From Lineus longissimus (Eukaryota > Nemertea > Pilidiophora > Heteronemertea > Lineidae), in NCBI RefSeq assembly GCF_910592395.1, contig NC_088317.1, positions 16,848,039-16,912,038 on the forward strand: DNA of 64,000 nucleotides, read 5' to 3'. Under the pieces are notes generated by a model. It made no database searches. It was not told the origin of the DNA and saw only the letters and a program-made list of their open reading frames with translations. The translations under genes were made by a program, and so were the position numbers. Positions 50,327 to 62,950 of this stretch are shown in pieces; positions within the stretch are counted from its first letter, which is position 1; each line of letters begins with the position of its first letter.

Positions 50327-53300
50327 ATGGTAAATGTCGATCCAAAATATCTTTCAAAAACACCCTTCTAATTAATTAACGAGTTGCAATTGAGTCAACT
50401 AAACAGAGGATATTAATCATATTGCTTTTATGCTTTCAGCACAAATTAAAATCAGCCCAACGAGAGAAGGTGAAGCGGTTTACAGCGTGTACGAATACAG
50501 GCGAACATGGAGAAAAGATTGCAATCCAGTTGTTGTCGAGACACGACTGGATTTTGGATGCTGCAGTCGACAGCTACTACCAAGCTCCAGAAAGAACCAC
50601 GAGACGAGAATTGAAACCATCAGTAGACAGAAAGAAACTGGATCAGTTATTTAATAAATATAGAGGTGCTGATAATTTCTTGTTGGTTTTGTAAACTGTT
50701 AAGACGAGTCAAAATGGAAAGTGTTGCATCGTTCGTTGTCATCGTTGCAGAATTTCTGAAGTGTCAGATGAGGGAAAATACTTTTTGACGCATATGTTTT
50801 AGTTTGATATAATACATCGTTTCATATCTGAATGTTTATTCAACAAGTTGGACAAGTGTCCATGACTGTCACTTGTAATAAGGTCAAGTAATCCTCTATA
50901 GGCCCCTAAATCTAATTTAATTGAGCATGAGGCCGTCCTCGCTGTTTACATTTCAAGACTCGAGTGTTGTGTTATTCGCCTTACAATTTATGAAAAAAGA
51001 AGAATAAAAGCTGGAGACGGAACACTCTTGTTCGAACTAACTGGTTCAACACTTGAATTCATTCAAAAGGGTATTAAACCACAATGATAAAATGAGAGCT
51101 GTCACATTGTTATTGTCTGGCTTCAGTTGTAAAACTCATTGACATTGTTTTCTTATGTAATCACAAATGGTAAAGTCGATTGCAAAGGATCCAAATGTGA
51201 ACTTTTGTTCCAACAATGACAGTGCGCTGTCTTGGACTGGCATTGTTGGGTTGGGTTGGCCTTGTCCCAAGACAGCTATTTGCAGTGGTTCGTACTGTCT
51301 TGCCAAAGTTGCATGAGTAGCATTGACTTGTCGGATGAAAATTCTCTTACAATTTTGATTGTTTGAGCTCTATACAAAAGAGAAGTTTTTCTCACTTATT
51401 TAGGGTTTTAAATGTTCATTACAGATACAATTGATGAGGAAGAAGAGAAAATGAAAGCTGACGGCGTAGAGCGATTCCTGAGTGATGTTGGTCTTGATCC
51501 GACAGGTCGTCTTGTCCTCATATTGGCGTGGAAGTTTAAGGCCGCGACGCAGTGTGAATTCACGAGAGGTGAATTTGTAAATGGGATGGCAGATTTGGGG
51601 TAAGGAGGTGTTGCAACACTTGAGACAAGTCTTCAAATCCGACTTGCCAAGATCTTCAATATTCAGGAAGTAAATATGATATAAGTGCAAGAAAAGAAGG
51701 TGTAATGTGTGAAAAAGTTTCCTTCAAACAGAAATTTACAATAAAAATTCATAACCCATCTGAGAGGAATGTCTGTGACCAAATTTAGTGGTGAAGAGTA
51801 GCTCAAGGAAAACAATGTGTGTTTTTGCTATCAATTCTCAAATCAGTTTGAATTTCGTTCCAGCTGTGATACAATTGATAAACTAAAGGTACGATGTAAT
51901 TCATTAGAAAACGAGATCAAGGATAGTACGAAATACAAGGAGTTCTATCACTTCACATTTAATTATGCTCGAGACCCAGGGCAAAAAGGACTAGGTAAGA
52001 ACAAATAAAAATTCATCCCTTAGAATTTTAGTGTGGGCTGAAGTATCTAAACGTGCCTTGCTGCAACCTTTCCTTCAGAATTGCAATCTAGCAGAAAAAA
52101 TTGCCATTGTCTCGATGAATATCAGGTACGACAGATACTCCTTCATATTTAGTTGCATTATTGTACCATATCTTATAGCAACTAGCAAACATACAGATGT
52201 CATTGTAAGCCCACATTGTACCTTTCATCATCTTGTTCTTCTTATGTCACTCTTTTGTAATGTTGTATAGTAATTGTAAAACCTTTCTTATGAGTAGCAC
52301 TGTAATGTGTAATTCTTGGAATTAAGTGTGCGGGATTATTGGATTTGGGTTTAGATAAGATACCGGTGGATAATCGTGGAAAATTCCCACGGTCTACTTT
52401 TAATCCTCCATTCTCCCCAGCGTGATCAATTACGTGATCAATTACGTCAGCATTGGTGCGGCTCCTCATTGGATGGAGACGCATCAACGTTGCCCCCTGT
52501 TTGGTGCAGACTAAGCTGCGCGTGGATACAAAACAGCTGTCCGCACGCTCTCGGCAGAGAGAGAGAGAGAGAGATAGAGACAGTCCCGAGTATTTCTAAT
52601 CACGTGCACGAATCGTCATCCCGACGAACTATTTTATCAATTATGACTTTGGTCTGTATAATTTTGTGAAGCAGTGTTAGAATAAAGGATCCGGACGTTA
52701 GAAGGCAAATTCAGCTTCTTACTTTTATAACCTGTGGAAATACGACAGTAAGACCTAGTGTACTCACATTTTTGTCTTTCAAATTTCAGATTTAGACATG
52801 GCTGTTGCGTACTGGAACATTGTTTTGGAAGGAAGATTTAAGTTCTTAGATTTATGGTGCCAATTTTTACTGGTAAGAAATCTTCCAAGATGAATGAAAC
52901 CCTGATTTTTTCAGTTGATGCCACTAAATAATGATATATAGGACTTTCCCAACCATAAGTTGTTTTGATATGCAAGTTAACCAGAGTTATCCATAAAAGG
53001 CAGTACTTCCATGAAAAGTTATTTGGGCCAAGCATGTATGTCAAACTTATAAGGAAATCTTCACAATAGGGTCATCAAATTTATGACATAGATGCATCTT
53101 AACATTGTGCGATAGAAACATTCCGACCTTGACCTGCTTTGCTTGCTTCTTTTCAGACTCACCATAAAAGATCAATTCCTAAAGACACGTGGAATCTCCT
53201 CTTGGATTTTAGTTTAATGATCGACGACGAAATGAACAATTATGATGAAGAAGGTAAAACTGTTAACAAAAGTTCCAAAAATGGGGCCAAAAAAACTAGA

Positions 53301-54024
53301 TTACAATACTCACTACCCAGTGATCCAAAACATGTGAACAAGAAGAAAATTGAGACCAAGATATCTGGATCGGGTCCGGCAGTTTTTAGATCCAGAACCA
53401 ATTTTGTGAAGCAGAGTTGGGTTCTGGTGTTTTGGGTCTCTGGGTAATGAAAGTATGGCCATCCGTTTGTTGGGCCACCCTGTATAATAACAGATGCTCC
53501 ATAATTTTCAACTTAGGTTAAGAATAGATAAAAAGTTTAAACTGGAATACAGAGATTACAATGTTGTTTGGCTTGGAGGATTGAAATCATGTACCAAGGT
53601 ATGACCTTTAGTCAAACTGGGAAGTGAACTGATAGTCTTGACCAACTGCAGTTGATCAGCCATGGTTTGTTGGGCCACCCTGTATATTAACAGATGCTCC
53701 ATAATTTTCAATTTAGGTTAAGAATAGATAAAAGGTTTAAACTGGAATACAGAGATTACAATGTTGTTTGGCTTGGAGGATTGAAATCATGTACCCAGGT
53801 ATGACCTTTAGTCAAACTGGGAAATGAACTGATAGTCTTGACCAACTGCAGTTGATCAGCCATATCTGAAAGTACAGTACAGTGCCATAACATTGCTACT
53901 TTATGTTTCTTCACTGCAAAATAATGAATTCTTTCAAATTAATCCTTCAGGAGCCTGGCCTGTCCTAATTGACGACTTCGTAGAATACGCTCGACCTCTC
54001 GTACGGAAAAGTACTGCGGTTTAA
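50327..54024 (+). CDS. DCUN1D1: DCN1-like protein (cullin neddylation co-E3)
   Basis: Seven exons: 50327-50329 (the ATG codon alone), 50440-50665, 51425-51599, 51864-51994, 52790-52872, 53157-53253, 53951-54024. They total 789 nt and 262 aa, as in vertebrate DCUN1D1/2. The N-terminus [15 protein letters not shown] leads into a UBA-like domain. The cullin-binding PONY domain follows ([64 protein letters not shown]). DCN1 proteins bind cullins and the acetylated N-terminus of the NEDD8 E2 UBC12 and speed cullin neddylation. A first coding exon holding only ATG is predicted from phase and a good donor (ATG|GTAAAT). This looks like the single invertebrate pro-orthologue of DCUN1D1 and DCUN1D2; I cannot separate the two. 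Confidence 0.95.
52555..52580. repeat. (GA)n microsatellite, DCN1-like intron 4
   Basis: A run of GA dinucleotides broken by a single GATA, following CTCTCGGCA. Confidence 0.85.
53465..53863. repeat. Recent 200-bp tandem duplication, DCN1-like intron 6
   Basis: Copy 1 (53465-53664) and copy 2 (53665-53863) differ at only about five positions by eye. Each begins GTTTGTTGGGCCACCCTGTA and ends CAACTGCAGTTGATCAGCCA. The low divergence points to a recent event, or to an assembly duplication. Confidence 0.9.
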
Positions 54025-56044
54025 CATCAGGAGTTGTGTTCCTTCGGTGAAAGTTGGACAATATGAAATTGTATTGCTGACATAATGTGTGAACTCCTCA
54101 TGGACGCTTTAAAGATCTGCGAGCAGGAATGTGGAGACTCGGCTGTTTGGAGGAGGAGTGATTTTCGAAGAGCAGGATTTTTGTAGAGGATATGGAAACC
54201 TTCTGAAATCTAGATTTGTTTGGTATAAAGTTTGGCTCCATGAATGATCATAGAGTTTGTTTTTCTCTTGGTCTCTTGTCCTGTGTTGATATCGTGGACA
54301 CCTACACCCCAACCCTTTTAATCTGGGAATGAATTCATCTCATTTTTACCCGGAATCTGCCTGAAGTTTTAAACCAGATCTTTAAGTTTGTTTTTCTGAT
54401 GGTTTCTGATTTCATATTGGTATTGTGGACACCTACACTTCAGAATCAGAGTAAAAAATCATCAAATATTTATCTGATTAGAAAATTTTGTTGTGAGTCT
54501 TAGAATTTCCACCTGTGGATGTATAAGAACTAAATTTTTCCCAGGATTTCTTTGAAAGTGCTGTTTGATTTTTTATGGGTCAATTGCATCCGTGAAGTTA
54601 AGCAACCAGCAATGTATTCAGCTGCAAAATCTCAAGAATTCGAATTTTTCTTTGATGTTTGGTTTAAATATAGTACGAAGATGTGCTCATTCTATATGTA
54701 TAGTACTTTATTGTCTTTAAAGGATCTGCATAATTCCAATTTGTATATGCATTGGTGAATTGTGTCCACTCTTGATAGTTGTCGCCAGAACAGTTCGTGA
54801 AGAAATCATTTTGATTTCATTTTGTATGCAGCAAGTCTGTTCCCGTGACCGTGAGCAAAAGTTTAAATAACTGGGCCTCATGATGTGACCTTGAGTCAAA
54901 GACAGTCAAGGTATTGACCTAAGAACCAGGGATAATTGGATCTATCTGGACTTTTGGATGACTATCTTTGAGGGGTTGTTTCAAAATAGTTGGAAAAGAC
55001 AAAACATCCATTTCTTGGTGGAAAAATTTAATTTGTCATGAGGTTACTTATCGATGAATTGTGAGAAGATTTTTGCATTTATCGTTTTTACTTTCATTAG
55101 CTTAGAATAGACTGGTTCCCTTTTGTTTCACTAGGGTGGGTAGACTCGGAATGAACAGTTAACCATGCATAGATCAGACTTGCATAAATTGTATCCTCCT
55201 GTACAATGGACAGGTCGTCCCAAGTCCAAGTTCCAAGTCTGTTGGTGATACCTAGAACCGATTTTCTGGTCCAGTTAAGTCAGATATGTGTCTAGTTATC
55301 TGTACACTTGAATATTGATGATACCCTGCCAGATGGCCTGTAGTGCAAAATCCTTGAGTGACCATATTTAAAGGAGTTCAGTTATTTGTAAATTATAGGG
55401 AGTCAAGAAAGTAATGCTTGTGTTGTCCATATTGCATTCATCCTTTAAAATCTTTTGTAACCACTTCAGTAGGGTGTGACAAAAATTATTTTGACAGCCC
55501 ATCTTGAAGAGAGGCATAAATCACTGCATCTTTCCCTGTACTGCAACATCAGTTGGGAGCTATTGCTGACTTTTGGTGGCTGTACTATTTCTCAAATGTG
55601 ACCGGTCATAGCAAAACCAGACGCATGTTGCTCCGAGCTTGGTAGGTTGAGACGGGCTGGTTGTTCATTTCACTGTTGTCTGCCGTTTGTGAAATCTGAG
55701 TACATCAATTTCTTCCTTGTGTCATTTAGGCTCGTTTTCTGTGCGACATGCGTCTCCTTCTGCTGTGACTGGTCACAAATGATATCCTGGAAATCCGATC
55801 AAGAGCTGTGGCAAACCCCCCCCCTGCAGTGGATCAGAAATAGTGCTGTTGTCTAAAAAGATGCAACTTCTCTGGTTTTACTGTATGGCATCGAGACATC
55901 CAGTCTTTCATGCCCTGATGTTGTTGGCTGGAACAGTACTAACTCAACACCAATGTTGACTTGTCCCTGGTTAGGAGACCAAATACAGTGGAACCTCACC
56001 TGGTAGACCCCTGTTGGTGGAGACCATCTTTATCAAAGACATTG

Positions 56045-56160
56045 GGTGATATGAATAAAGACTAGCAAATGCTTTTACCTCAATTTTGTACAGAAAGGCC
56101 TAGTGTAAATGTACATGGAGTTTTAGATAAAAGCATTTGCTAGTCTTTATTCATATCACC
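56045..56160. mobile_element. Fold-back element with perfect 33-bp arms
   Basis: The arms at 56045-56077 and 56128-56160 are perfect reverse complements that begin GGTGATATGAATAAAGACTA. They are separated by 50 bp. The identity shows a young insertion. Each arm carries AATAAA or its complement, so it could supply a poly(A) signal in either orientation. Confidence 0.85.
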
Positions 56161-56909
56161 AATGGAATTCGGCCCAGAATTGGGCAGTTCCATTGAATTT
56201 GACTTCTATAATCGGATTATAGATGAACCTCTAGGAGTAGGACACTCTCTCTATGATGACACCGATATTGGGCAGTTTCATTGAAATGACACCACTTGAC
56301 ATTTATCAGTCCGTGGAGATTATTCAGTCATTCGTGTGTATTTTGTCTCCAATACACTTCTTATGGATGAAGCACCCACTGCTAGTTGTGATAAAGTAAC
56401 CTCGCTTTGAAGGATGAAGGCAATATGGATACTTCACCATTGGTTTGTTATTCCATGTTATATAGTGTTTGCAAGTATTTGCAGAGAAACCTTGTAAATA
56501 AGACATTTTGATAGCTTATTTTGAGAGTTGACGTGGCATGAGCATCCCTTTCAAAATACTGTGCTCAGTGCTAACAGGGTGACCTGCAACTGTTAGAAAA
56601 GCTATCAAGCCTACCCTAGTTTTCTGACCCAGGTGGCCCACAAATTGTTGCTTGTTGCAAGGTAGGCGTGATAACCACACACCCATTGCAGCGAAAGTCC
56701 GAGTTACTGAAAGAGCTTGAACTCAATGGCAGATAAATGGAAAAGGGGCAAGGCTCGACAGTATCCACAGCATTTGGAAAGGGTTAATTTCATTGCCTGC
56801 TGCCCACACACCTCCCATTCAGCTAACTTTGTAAAAATGTATTAAAAATGAATGATTGATAATAAACTATTGTATCATATGATCAAATTATCATTTATTT
56901 CATATTTTT

Positions 56910-57085
56910 GGCTCACCGTAGGGGAGTCTATACAACACCGCAGTGTCCGTCGTCTGTCGTCCGTCGTCGTCGTTGTATCCTATTTCTAAAACTGTGGCAC
57001 GTTTCTTAACCGCTAGGGCTATGGACTCAAAACTTTGTATGCATGACCCCCCTAGGTCGTCGTCGTCGTCAGGCATCATGCTGGA
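56910..57085. repeat. Interspersed repeat with GTCCGTCGTC core
   Basis: It starts near GGCTCACCGTAGGGGAGTCT and has a degenerate GTCCGTCGTCGTCG array and a second CGTCGTCGTC patch at about 57058-57070. A poly-C tract lies at 57096-57106. Similar short-period CGTC-rich sequence is common in marine invertebrate genomes; no coding. Confidence 0.6.
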
Positions 57086-58211
57086 GCATTTTAACCCCCC
57101 CCCCCCTCAATAAGACCTTCCGAGACGCTTTAAAGGACCACAATATACAAAATTGGTTCTAGTTCTTCGATTTGCCGCTATGATAATGAAATGTTTTTAA
57201 TTCAGCGCATGCGCAATACATCGATCGACTAGGGGCATTAATGTTCTAGGTCTCGTTAGGGAGTTTTTCCCAAATGTACGCGATGATGACGTGCCCCATT
57301 AACAGGACGTAACATCTATTTTAAAATGCGTTTCCAAAGTGAATGCATGAGGACAACCCATATTTGTGTCGTATATCACTGGAAACGCCCGATTCCCCTG
57401 AATCTGCAGGATGTTAAATCGGGCATTTTATTTCTTTAAATAAATCATAAGCGTCGCATTTGCTCCTAGCTCTGTTCACCATCCCAAATGGCAATATTGC
57501 CAATTGGGCCGGACAATCACGAAAACCCCCAAATATTATACATTTCTTCCTGAATAATTCTTAAAGTGACCATTCTCCAATGAAAGACAGTTGCTTACGC
57601 TACACAAAAATCACAAAAAAATCGAGGGTCAACCATTGAACTTTTGAGATATGTTGAATTTTGCACAAATCAGCGAAAAACGCACCAACTGGCACTGGAC
57701 GGCATTTCAACACGGGGCCGACGCACATCCCAAGTTCAGTATATACACATACGTCGGCAACAACGGTAAATGCGTAGTTTCTTCTTAGCCGCCTATTGAG
57801 TAGCGATCTAGGTTTTAGAAACTCCAAAAAAACATGTCTTTGCCAAAACAACTGCTGAATCAACACTGAGAAATCAATGATTTTAGGAACTACGGTTGGG
57901 TTGGCCGCGCATGAATACAAAAAAACCTCCCTAATGAAACCCTAGCCTCTCCCGAACGAAGACCGGGAGACTGGAGATTGGTCAGGCCCGAGTAAGCGCG
58001 GCGCTAGTAATCGAACACGCTAAACAAATAGTTCTAAAACTGTTATCCAATTCTCCAATCTGCCTCACTGACTTCACTATTCTCTTCCTTAAGAAGTTAT
58101 TTGAACATGTATGTTGTCAATTACCTCAGATAAATGTATATTGCTCACAGAAAATAGATATTTTGAATTTTACAACCCGCGTACTAATTTCTCCTGAAGC
58201 GGAAGTAGGTC

Positions 58212-58224
58212 GTACCATGGCAAC
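58212..58224. promoter_or_regulatory. X-box-like RFX site before EFHC2
   Basis: GTACCATGGCAAC resembles the palindromic X-box (GTTGCCATGGCAAC). The right half GGCAAC is perfect and the left half is imperfect. It lies 140 bases before the EFHC2 ATG. RFX factors drive ciliary genes through X-boxes within a few hundred bases of the start; binding here is inferred. Confidence 0.55.
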
Positions 58225-58363
58225 CTTGCAACCATCAAACAACCTGTGCTGCCAACAACCTCAAGCAGTGTCTTCACTTGTATTTCTCTCCCTAAACAGT
58301 GATCAATTTTGGTGCAATAACTTCATAAATATCGCAGATTTATAGACAAGACGACACACAAAT

Positions 58364-61300
58364 ATGGCGTTGCCATTCCTACCAGGGAATTCATTTAATC
58401 AAAGGGTTTGTAAAGTTTTTCTGGCTGTCAAAATGCGAAAATTTTGAGTGCCTCAACTACATACAATTTCGATGACAAAGTCAGGACGAGGACTGACAGT
58501 GCATAGTGGCAAATTCTCAACTGGACTGCATGCATTGCGCCGAATGTGTTAACTGTTTCTGTCACTCACCAACCATGGGCACTTCCAGGCACTGTCGATG
58601 GGTTAGAGGAGTGTTTTCAGTATGGATATGTACCCTGTGACTATGACTATGTCACTGTGACTGTGTATTAATTTATACTATTACTATACTAGTATTTATA
58701 CATGCAATACATTAGGCCCTAGGCCTATATTTCCCCACAATGCTTGAGTATTTCTAAAACCACATACTTTTCTTACAGCTTGGAAAGAACAAATTTCACA
58801 AGTCCCACCACTTCGATATGAACAATGAAGTTGCCATGCTTGTTGGCGGAGAAACGAAGCCAGGAATTGGAGGTGACCCACTCCGAGGGCAGAGACTGAA
58901 ACCAGTGAATAGTACCTATCCCTGCGGTGCCGGAAGCAAATTGCCAGCCTGGGTAGCATTCGACAGACAAGTGCTATGTTTTGATGCTTATTTCCAAGAG
59001 GCTGTCGATGAAAAGAGAGAGGAACAGTTCCGCATCCGAAATTGCAAAATCTACTTTTATCTAGAAGATGATTCCATTCAAGTTATTGAGCCTAGGATAA
59101 AGAATGCTGGTATACCGCAAGGTAAGAAATACTTTTGAAAGGTTGTACTTGTAAGAACTCAGATAGTCCTACTCGTACCTCGTTGGAATTGGATACCTAC
59201 CAAGGTGAATTTGTGTAGTGTCATGGACCTTTAAGTAAGGATCTTGAATTTACTTTGATATCTAATTTAAAGGTCAAGCATTTTGTATATTCTGAACACA
59301 TTTTTCATTCACAACTTTTTCCATATACAATACTCAATAGGTACACTAATCCGACGACACAGAATCCCACGCTCACCTCCAAATGACGAAGAGTTTTACA
59401 ACGTGGAGGATTTCAACATTGGCAAGGAGATCTGCCTGTACTCACGTGTCTTCAAGCTGACTGGCTGTGATGAATTCACACAGAACTTCTTGTGCAAGCT
59501 CGGAGTCCGAGTCAACCAGCCCGATGGAGCACCTGTTGATCCTTACATGGGATACAGAAAAGCTGTAAGTTGATGAATTTTTGCCAGTGGATGACTTTCC
59601 TGGGGACTGACCAATGTCAAAGAAAAAGTTTTTGTATGGCAATTCAGTGAATCAGTAATTTGCATTTCAACAATTCAATTGCTTTCACTTTGTTCTTTAG
59701 ATGGATGAAAGCATGCAGCCCCTCCGCCCTTATGAGAAACATGACACACTCAAACAATTCCTTGACCATGACCGCCATGTCTTGCGCTTCTACTGCTTCT
59801 GGGATGACTCTGACAACATGTTCGGTGACCCAAGGGAAATGGTCCTCCATTATTTCCTCGCAGACGACACCATCGAGATTAGGGAATGCATCCCAGCAAA
59901 CTCTGGCCGCGATGCTGCACCGATGTTCTTGAGGAGACAGAGGCTACCCAAAGACATTGTGCCGTTGAATCAGCCGGGCGTGGCCACGGACAGAACCGTC
60001 CTGAATGTGTTTGGTCCCACTGGTCATGGGGGACGATATATCTTGGATTCCCTGAAGGTTAGTCATGAGTTTCATCAGTCAGAATATCAGTACATGAGGG
60101 GAGGCTTTTAAATTGGGAGGAAACACTGGAGTATTCCAGTACAAGGATATCATCTGGGCCTCGGATCTACCCAAGGCCACTGCTGCGATAGCAATCGGTG
60201 TCCCCCAAAATGCATTGATAATTTTGAAATTCAAGGCTAGTGATGTTCACTTTGAAGTGTTATTGCACAGATGAGTTGATAAGACGATGCGTTTCTGTTT
60301 CAGACTGGAGCCGTCCATCATGAATACTACACTGACAGTGACTTAACTATTGGTTCTTGTCTCAATGTCTGGGGAAGAAAGTTCATTCTCTGTGATTGTG
60401 ACACTTTCACGCAAGAATACTACAAGACGAAATATGGAATCGGTGAGTTGGCTTTGCCTTTAGACTAGAGGCCATGCAGTGACGTCATTTCGATGTCATT
60501 CTTGCTTAACTCTGCTGACATCACCAACAAATGTGCCATCCGTCTTGATTGATGTTGCCACACTTTATTAAAACTGCCATTGTTGTGCCAACGAACTTGT
60601 AACACATTTTTATGATCCTCCCCGGGCATGAATATGAGTTGGCAGTGCAAATGACTAAGACGCCAATCATAATAGTTAATATACAGATAAGTTGGAAATT
60701 CGGCTTCGAACTATGACGGTGCAAAAGAAAGATTCGTCACTCACAGTTTAATAGAATGATGCACTATTTTCGATTGTCTGAAAAATGTTGTCTATATTCT
60801 TGTTCAACTGCCAGTGCGCATCTTATCGATGGTAAAATATGTTATAACGTTTGTGTTATTCGACATTCCAGAGGACTTCACACCTGTCAGGTACAAATCC
60901 CAGGATAGCTCAGCCAAGTCCCAGCAGTGGCCGCCCTACAATGGCTTCGGAAGTGAGGAGGATTCTCTCTGCTCTTGCATGGGCCTGATCCCCAAGCCAC
61001 CAAGGCGCGACTTCATCAAATTCATGGAGAAAGATCGTCACGGCCTGGACAGCAACGTCTTGCGTTACCTTGCCAAGATGGAGACGACGAAACCAATTGA
61101 TGCAGATCGACGATTCATCATTTCGTATTTCTTGTCTGATGACACGATATTAGTATTTGAACCTCCAGTGAGGAATTCCGGTAAGAAGCATTATTTTATT
61201 TCTGCTGCAGTGAAGAGTTGTTCCCTCCTCAGCAGTGGGGTTGGATGAGATCTTGATGAAGGAAAATGACTGGCATTAGCACAGTGGTTAGACTAGAGTG

Positions 61301-62950
61301 CCAAAATCATATTTAGGTTAAGGGTTTAACTCTTACATGCTATGATGATTTGTTGTCGTAAGAGCAGTTGTGTCTTCTTCATTGTTGACGATGTGTCTTG
61401 TTGCTGTGGGCAACACCATGCCATCAATTATATATTTTTTGTAAATCAGTGCAATCTCGTCTTCCAGGAATCATCGGAGGTAAATTCTTAGAGCGTGGCC
61501 GCGTCAAGAAACCGATGCAACAGCGTTACAGTACCGACCTTTCCGAGTACTACTCCGCCTCCGACTTGTTTGTTGGTGCCGGAGTCGACTTCAACTGCCA
61601 TCGTTTCAATATCATAGATGCAGACGAGTATGCCTTTAGGTATATGGAGAAATGTGCTGGTGAGGTAAGCAGTGGTTGTTGACAAGTATAGGAAAACATT
61701 TCATCATAGCAATAACCGTATACCCTGTCTCGAGGCCCTGTCTTTTAAAGTGTCTCCTGTAGCAATCGGGATGTTATTGGTGATTGAATAGATAATGTCT
61801 TGATTGTGAATTCTCCAATGATATCATGCTAGCGGTGCATCAAGGAATGGTACTGATAGAAGCTTAGGCCTATAGCTAATTTGCATTTCCATGTTCCGTT
61901 TGCCAAAAGATCAGATTTCCTATTCTACATGTATACATTGTGATTTGCAAATAGTGTCTCTGCATTCAGCTTACTCATATTTTCTTTTCAATTTTAGTAC
62001 CCCAAGGCCAACATCCAGGTCATCCTGCAGACCCTGGCTGCCCTCGCAAACCAGAAGAAAGACGAAGTCAAATCATTCTTCATGCGGAACGACCCCAACG
62101 GCAGTGGCATCCTCATGTACGAGCAGTTCCACAACCTAATCAAGCAGCTGGCCCCACAGTTGACGGAGCACGAGATCATGACCATCGCCCGTTACTATGG
62201 CGACGATGCGGAGCAGAATGCACAGATTGATATCAAGACACTCATCTCAATCGTCCAAGAGCAGCTGAGGAAGAATAACTTCGAGGGTTTCGTCAAGTTG
62301 AGCGAGAATTTCCAACATATGGATAATAGCAGGTAGGTGCTGCCAACTTGGCCTATTCTTTTTGGAAGTGCAGTGCAAATAAAATATACTCACTTGTATT
62401 GGCCATAGATTTTGTTTAAATTGTCAACAAAATGACTCCAAACACCACCAGTTAACCAATGTACTTTTCTAACGTCAACTCATTTGGTAGACAAAACTAG
62501 TTTTTTGTGTTTTTCAATTATCTGCTTTCTCCATTCTAGATGTGGCGTGCTGGATGCTGACACCGTAAGGAAAGTGTGCCATGCCCTCCATGTGCCGATC
62601 GCTGATGATATGCTGAGAGCACTTCTCGTCAAGTGAGTATGCTTTGTTTTACAAACGCGTCTCAAGTCACCCTGGCCATAGATTCAATCTTGAAACACGC
62701 TCTATTCATTTGTCCAGCATTGGCTTATTGTATCACTCTTTCTCTCTACAGGATGGTCTCAAATGACCAAGGTCACATCGACTATGAAAGCTTCATCAAG
62801 AACCTGAACTGGAGGGATTGCCCTGTTGCCCCGATGAGTGCGCAGGGTGTCCGATTCGATGAAGGCTGGGCTGGCAACCAAGCTAAGGACCAGATTACTC
62901 AAGTGCGATATCAAGTTCTCCTGGACGACATCTTGGGTGGATCCGAATAA
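58364..62950 (+). CDS. EFHC2: EF-hand domain-containing protein 2 (three DM10 domains)
   Basis: Ten in-phase exons: 58364-58405, 58779-59121, 59341-59564, 59701-60057, 60304-60442, 60872-61180, 61468-61664, 61998-62332, 62540-62632, 62752-62950. They give 2238 nt and 745 aa, the EFHC2 length; EFHC1 is about 100 residues shorter. The N-terminus MALPFLPGNSF is typical of EFHC2. Three DM10 domains are visible, around VAFDRQVLCFDAYFQE, DRHVLRFYCFWDD and NVLRYLAKMET, each with a ..YFLxDDTI-type strand. The C-terminal third carries EF-hand-like segments (NDPNGSGILMYEQF, NDQGHIDYESF). EFHC1/2 family proteins are microtubule inner proteins of motile axonemes. The X-box-like site upstream supports ciliary expression. 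Confidence 0.95.

Larger units (their letters stand above)
54025..58363. other. 3' UTR of DCN1-like gene and intergenic
   Basis: No convincing exon is present in 4.3 kb. It holds a diverged duplication (54253-54310 and 54384-54445, both ending TCGTGGACACCTACAC or similar), a perfect fold-back element (56045-56160), an interspersed repeat (56910-57085) and the EFHC2 upstream region. An AATAAA at 56052-56057 lies inside the fold-back element. Confidence 0.6.

Noticed and set aside
57600-57920. 106-codon minus-strand open frame
   Set aside because: No domain character, no splice partners and no neighbouring exon in phase.
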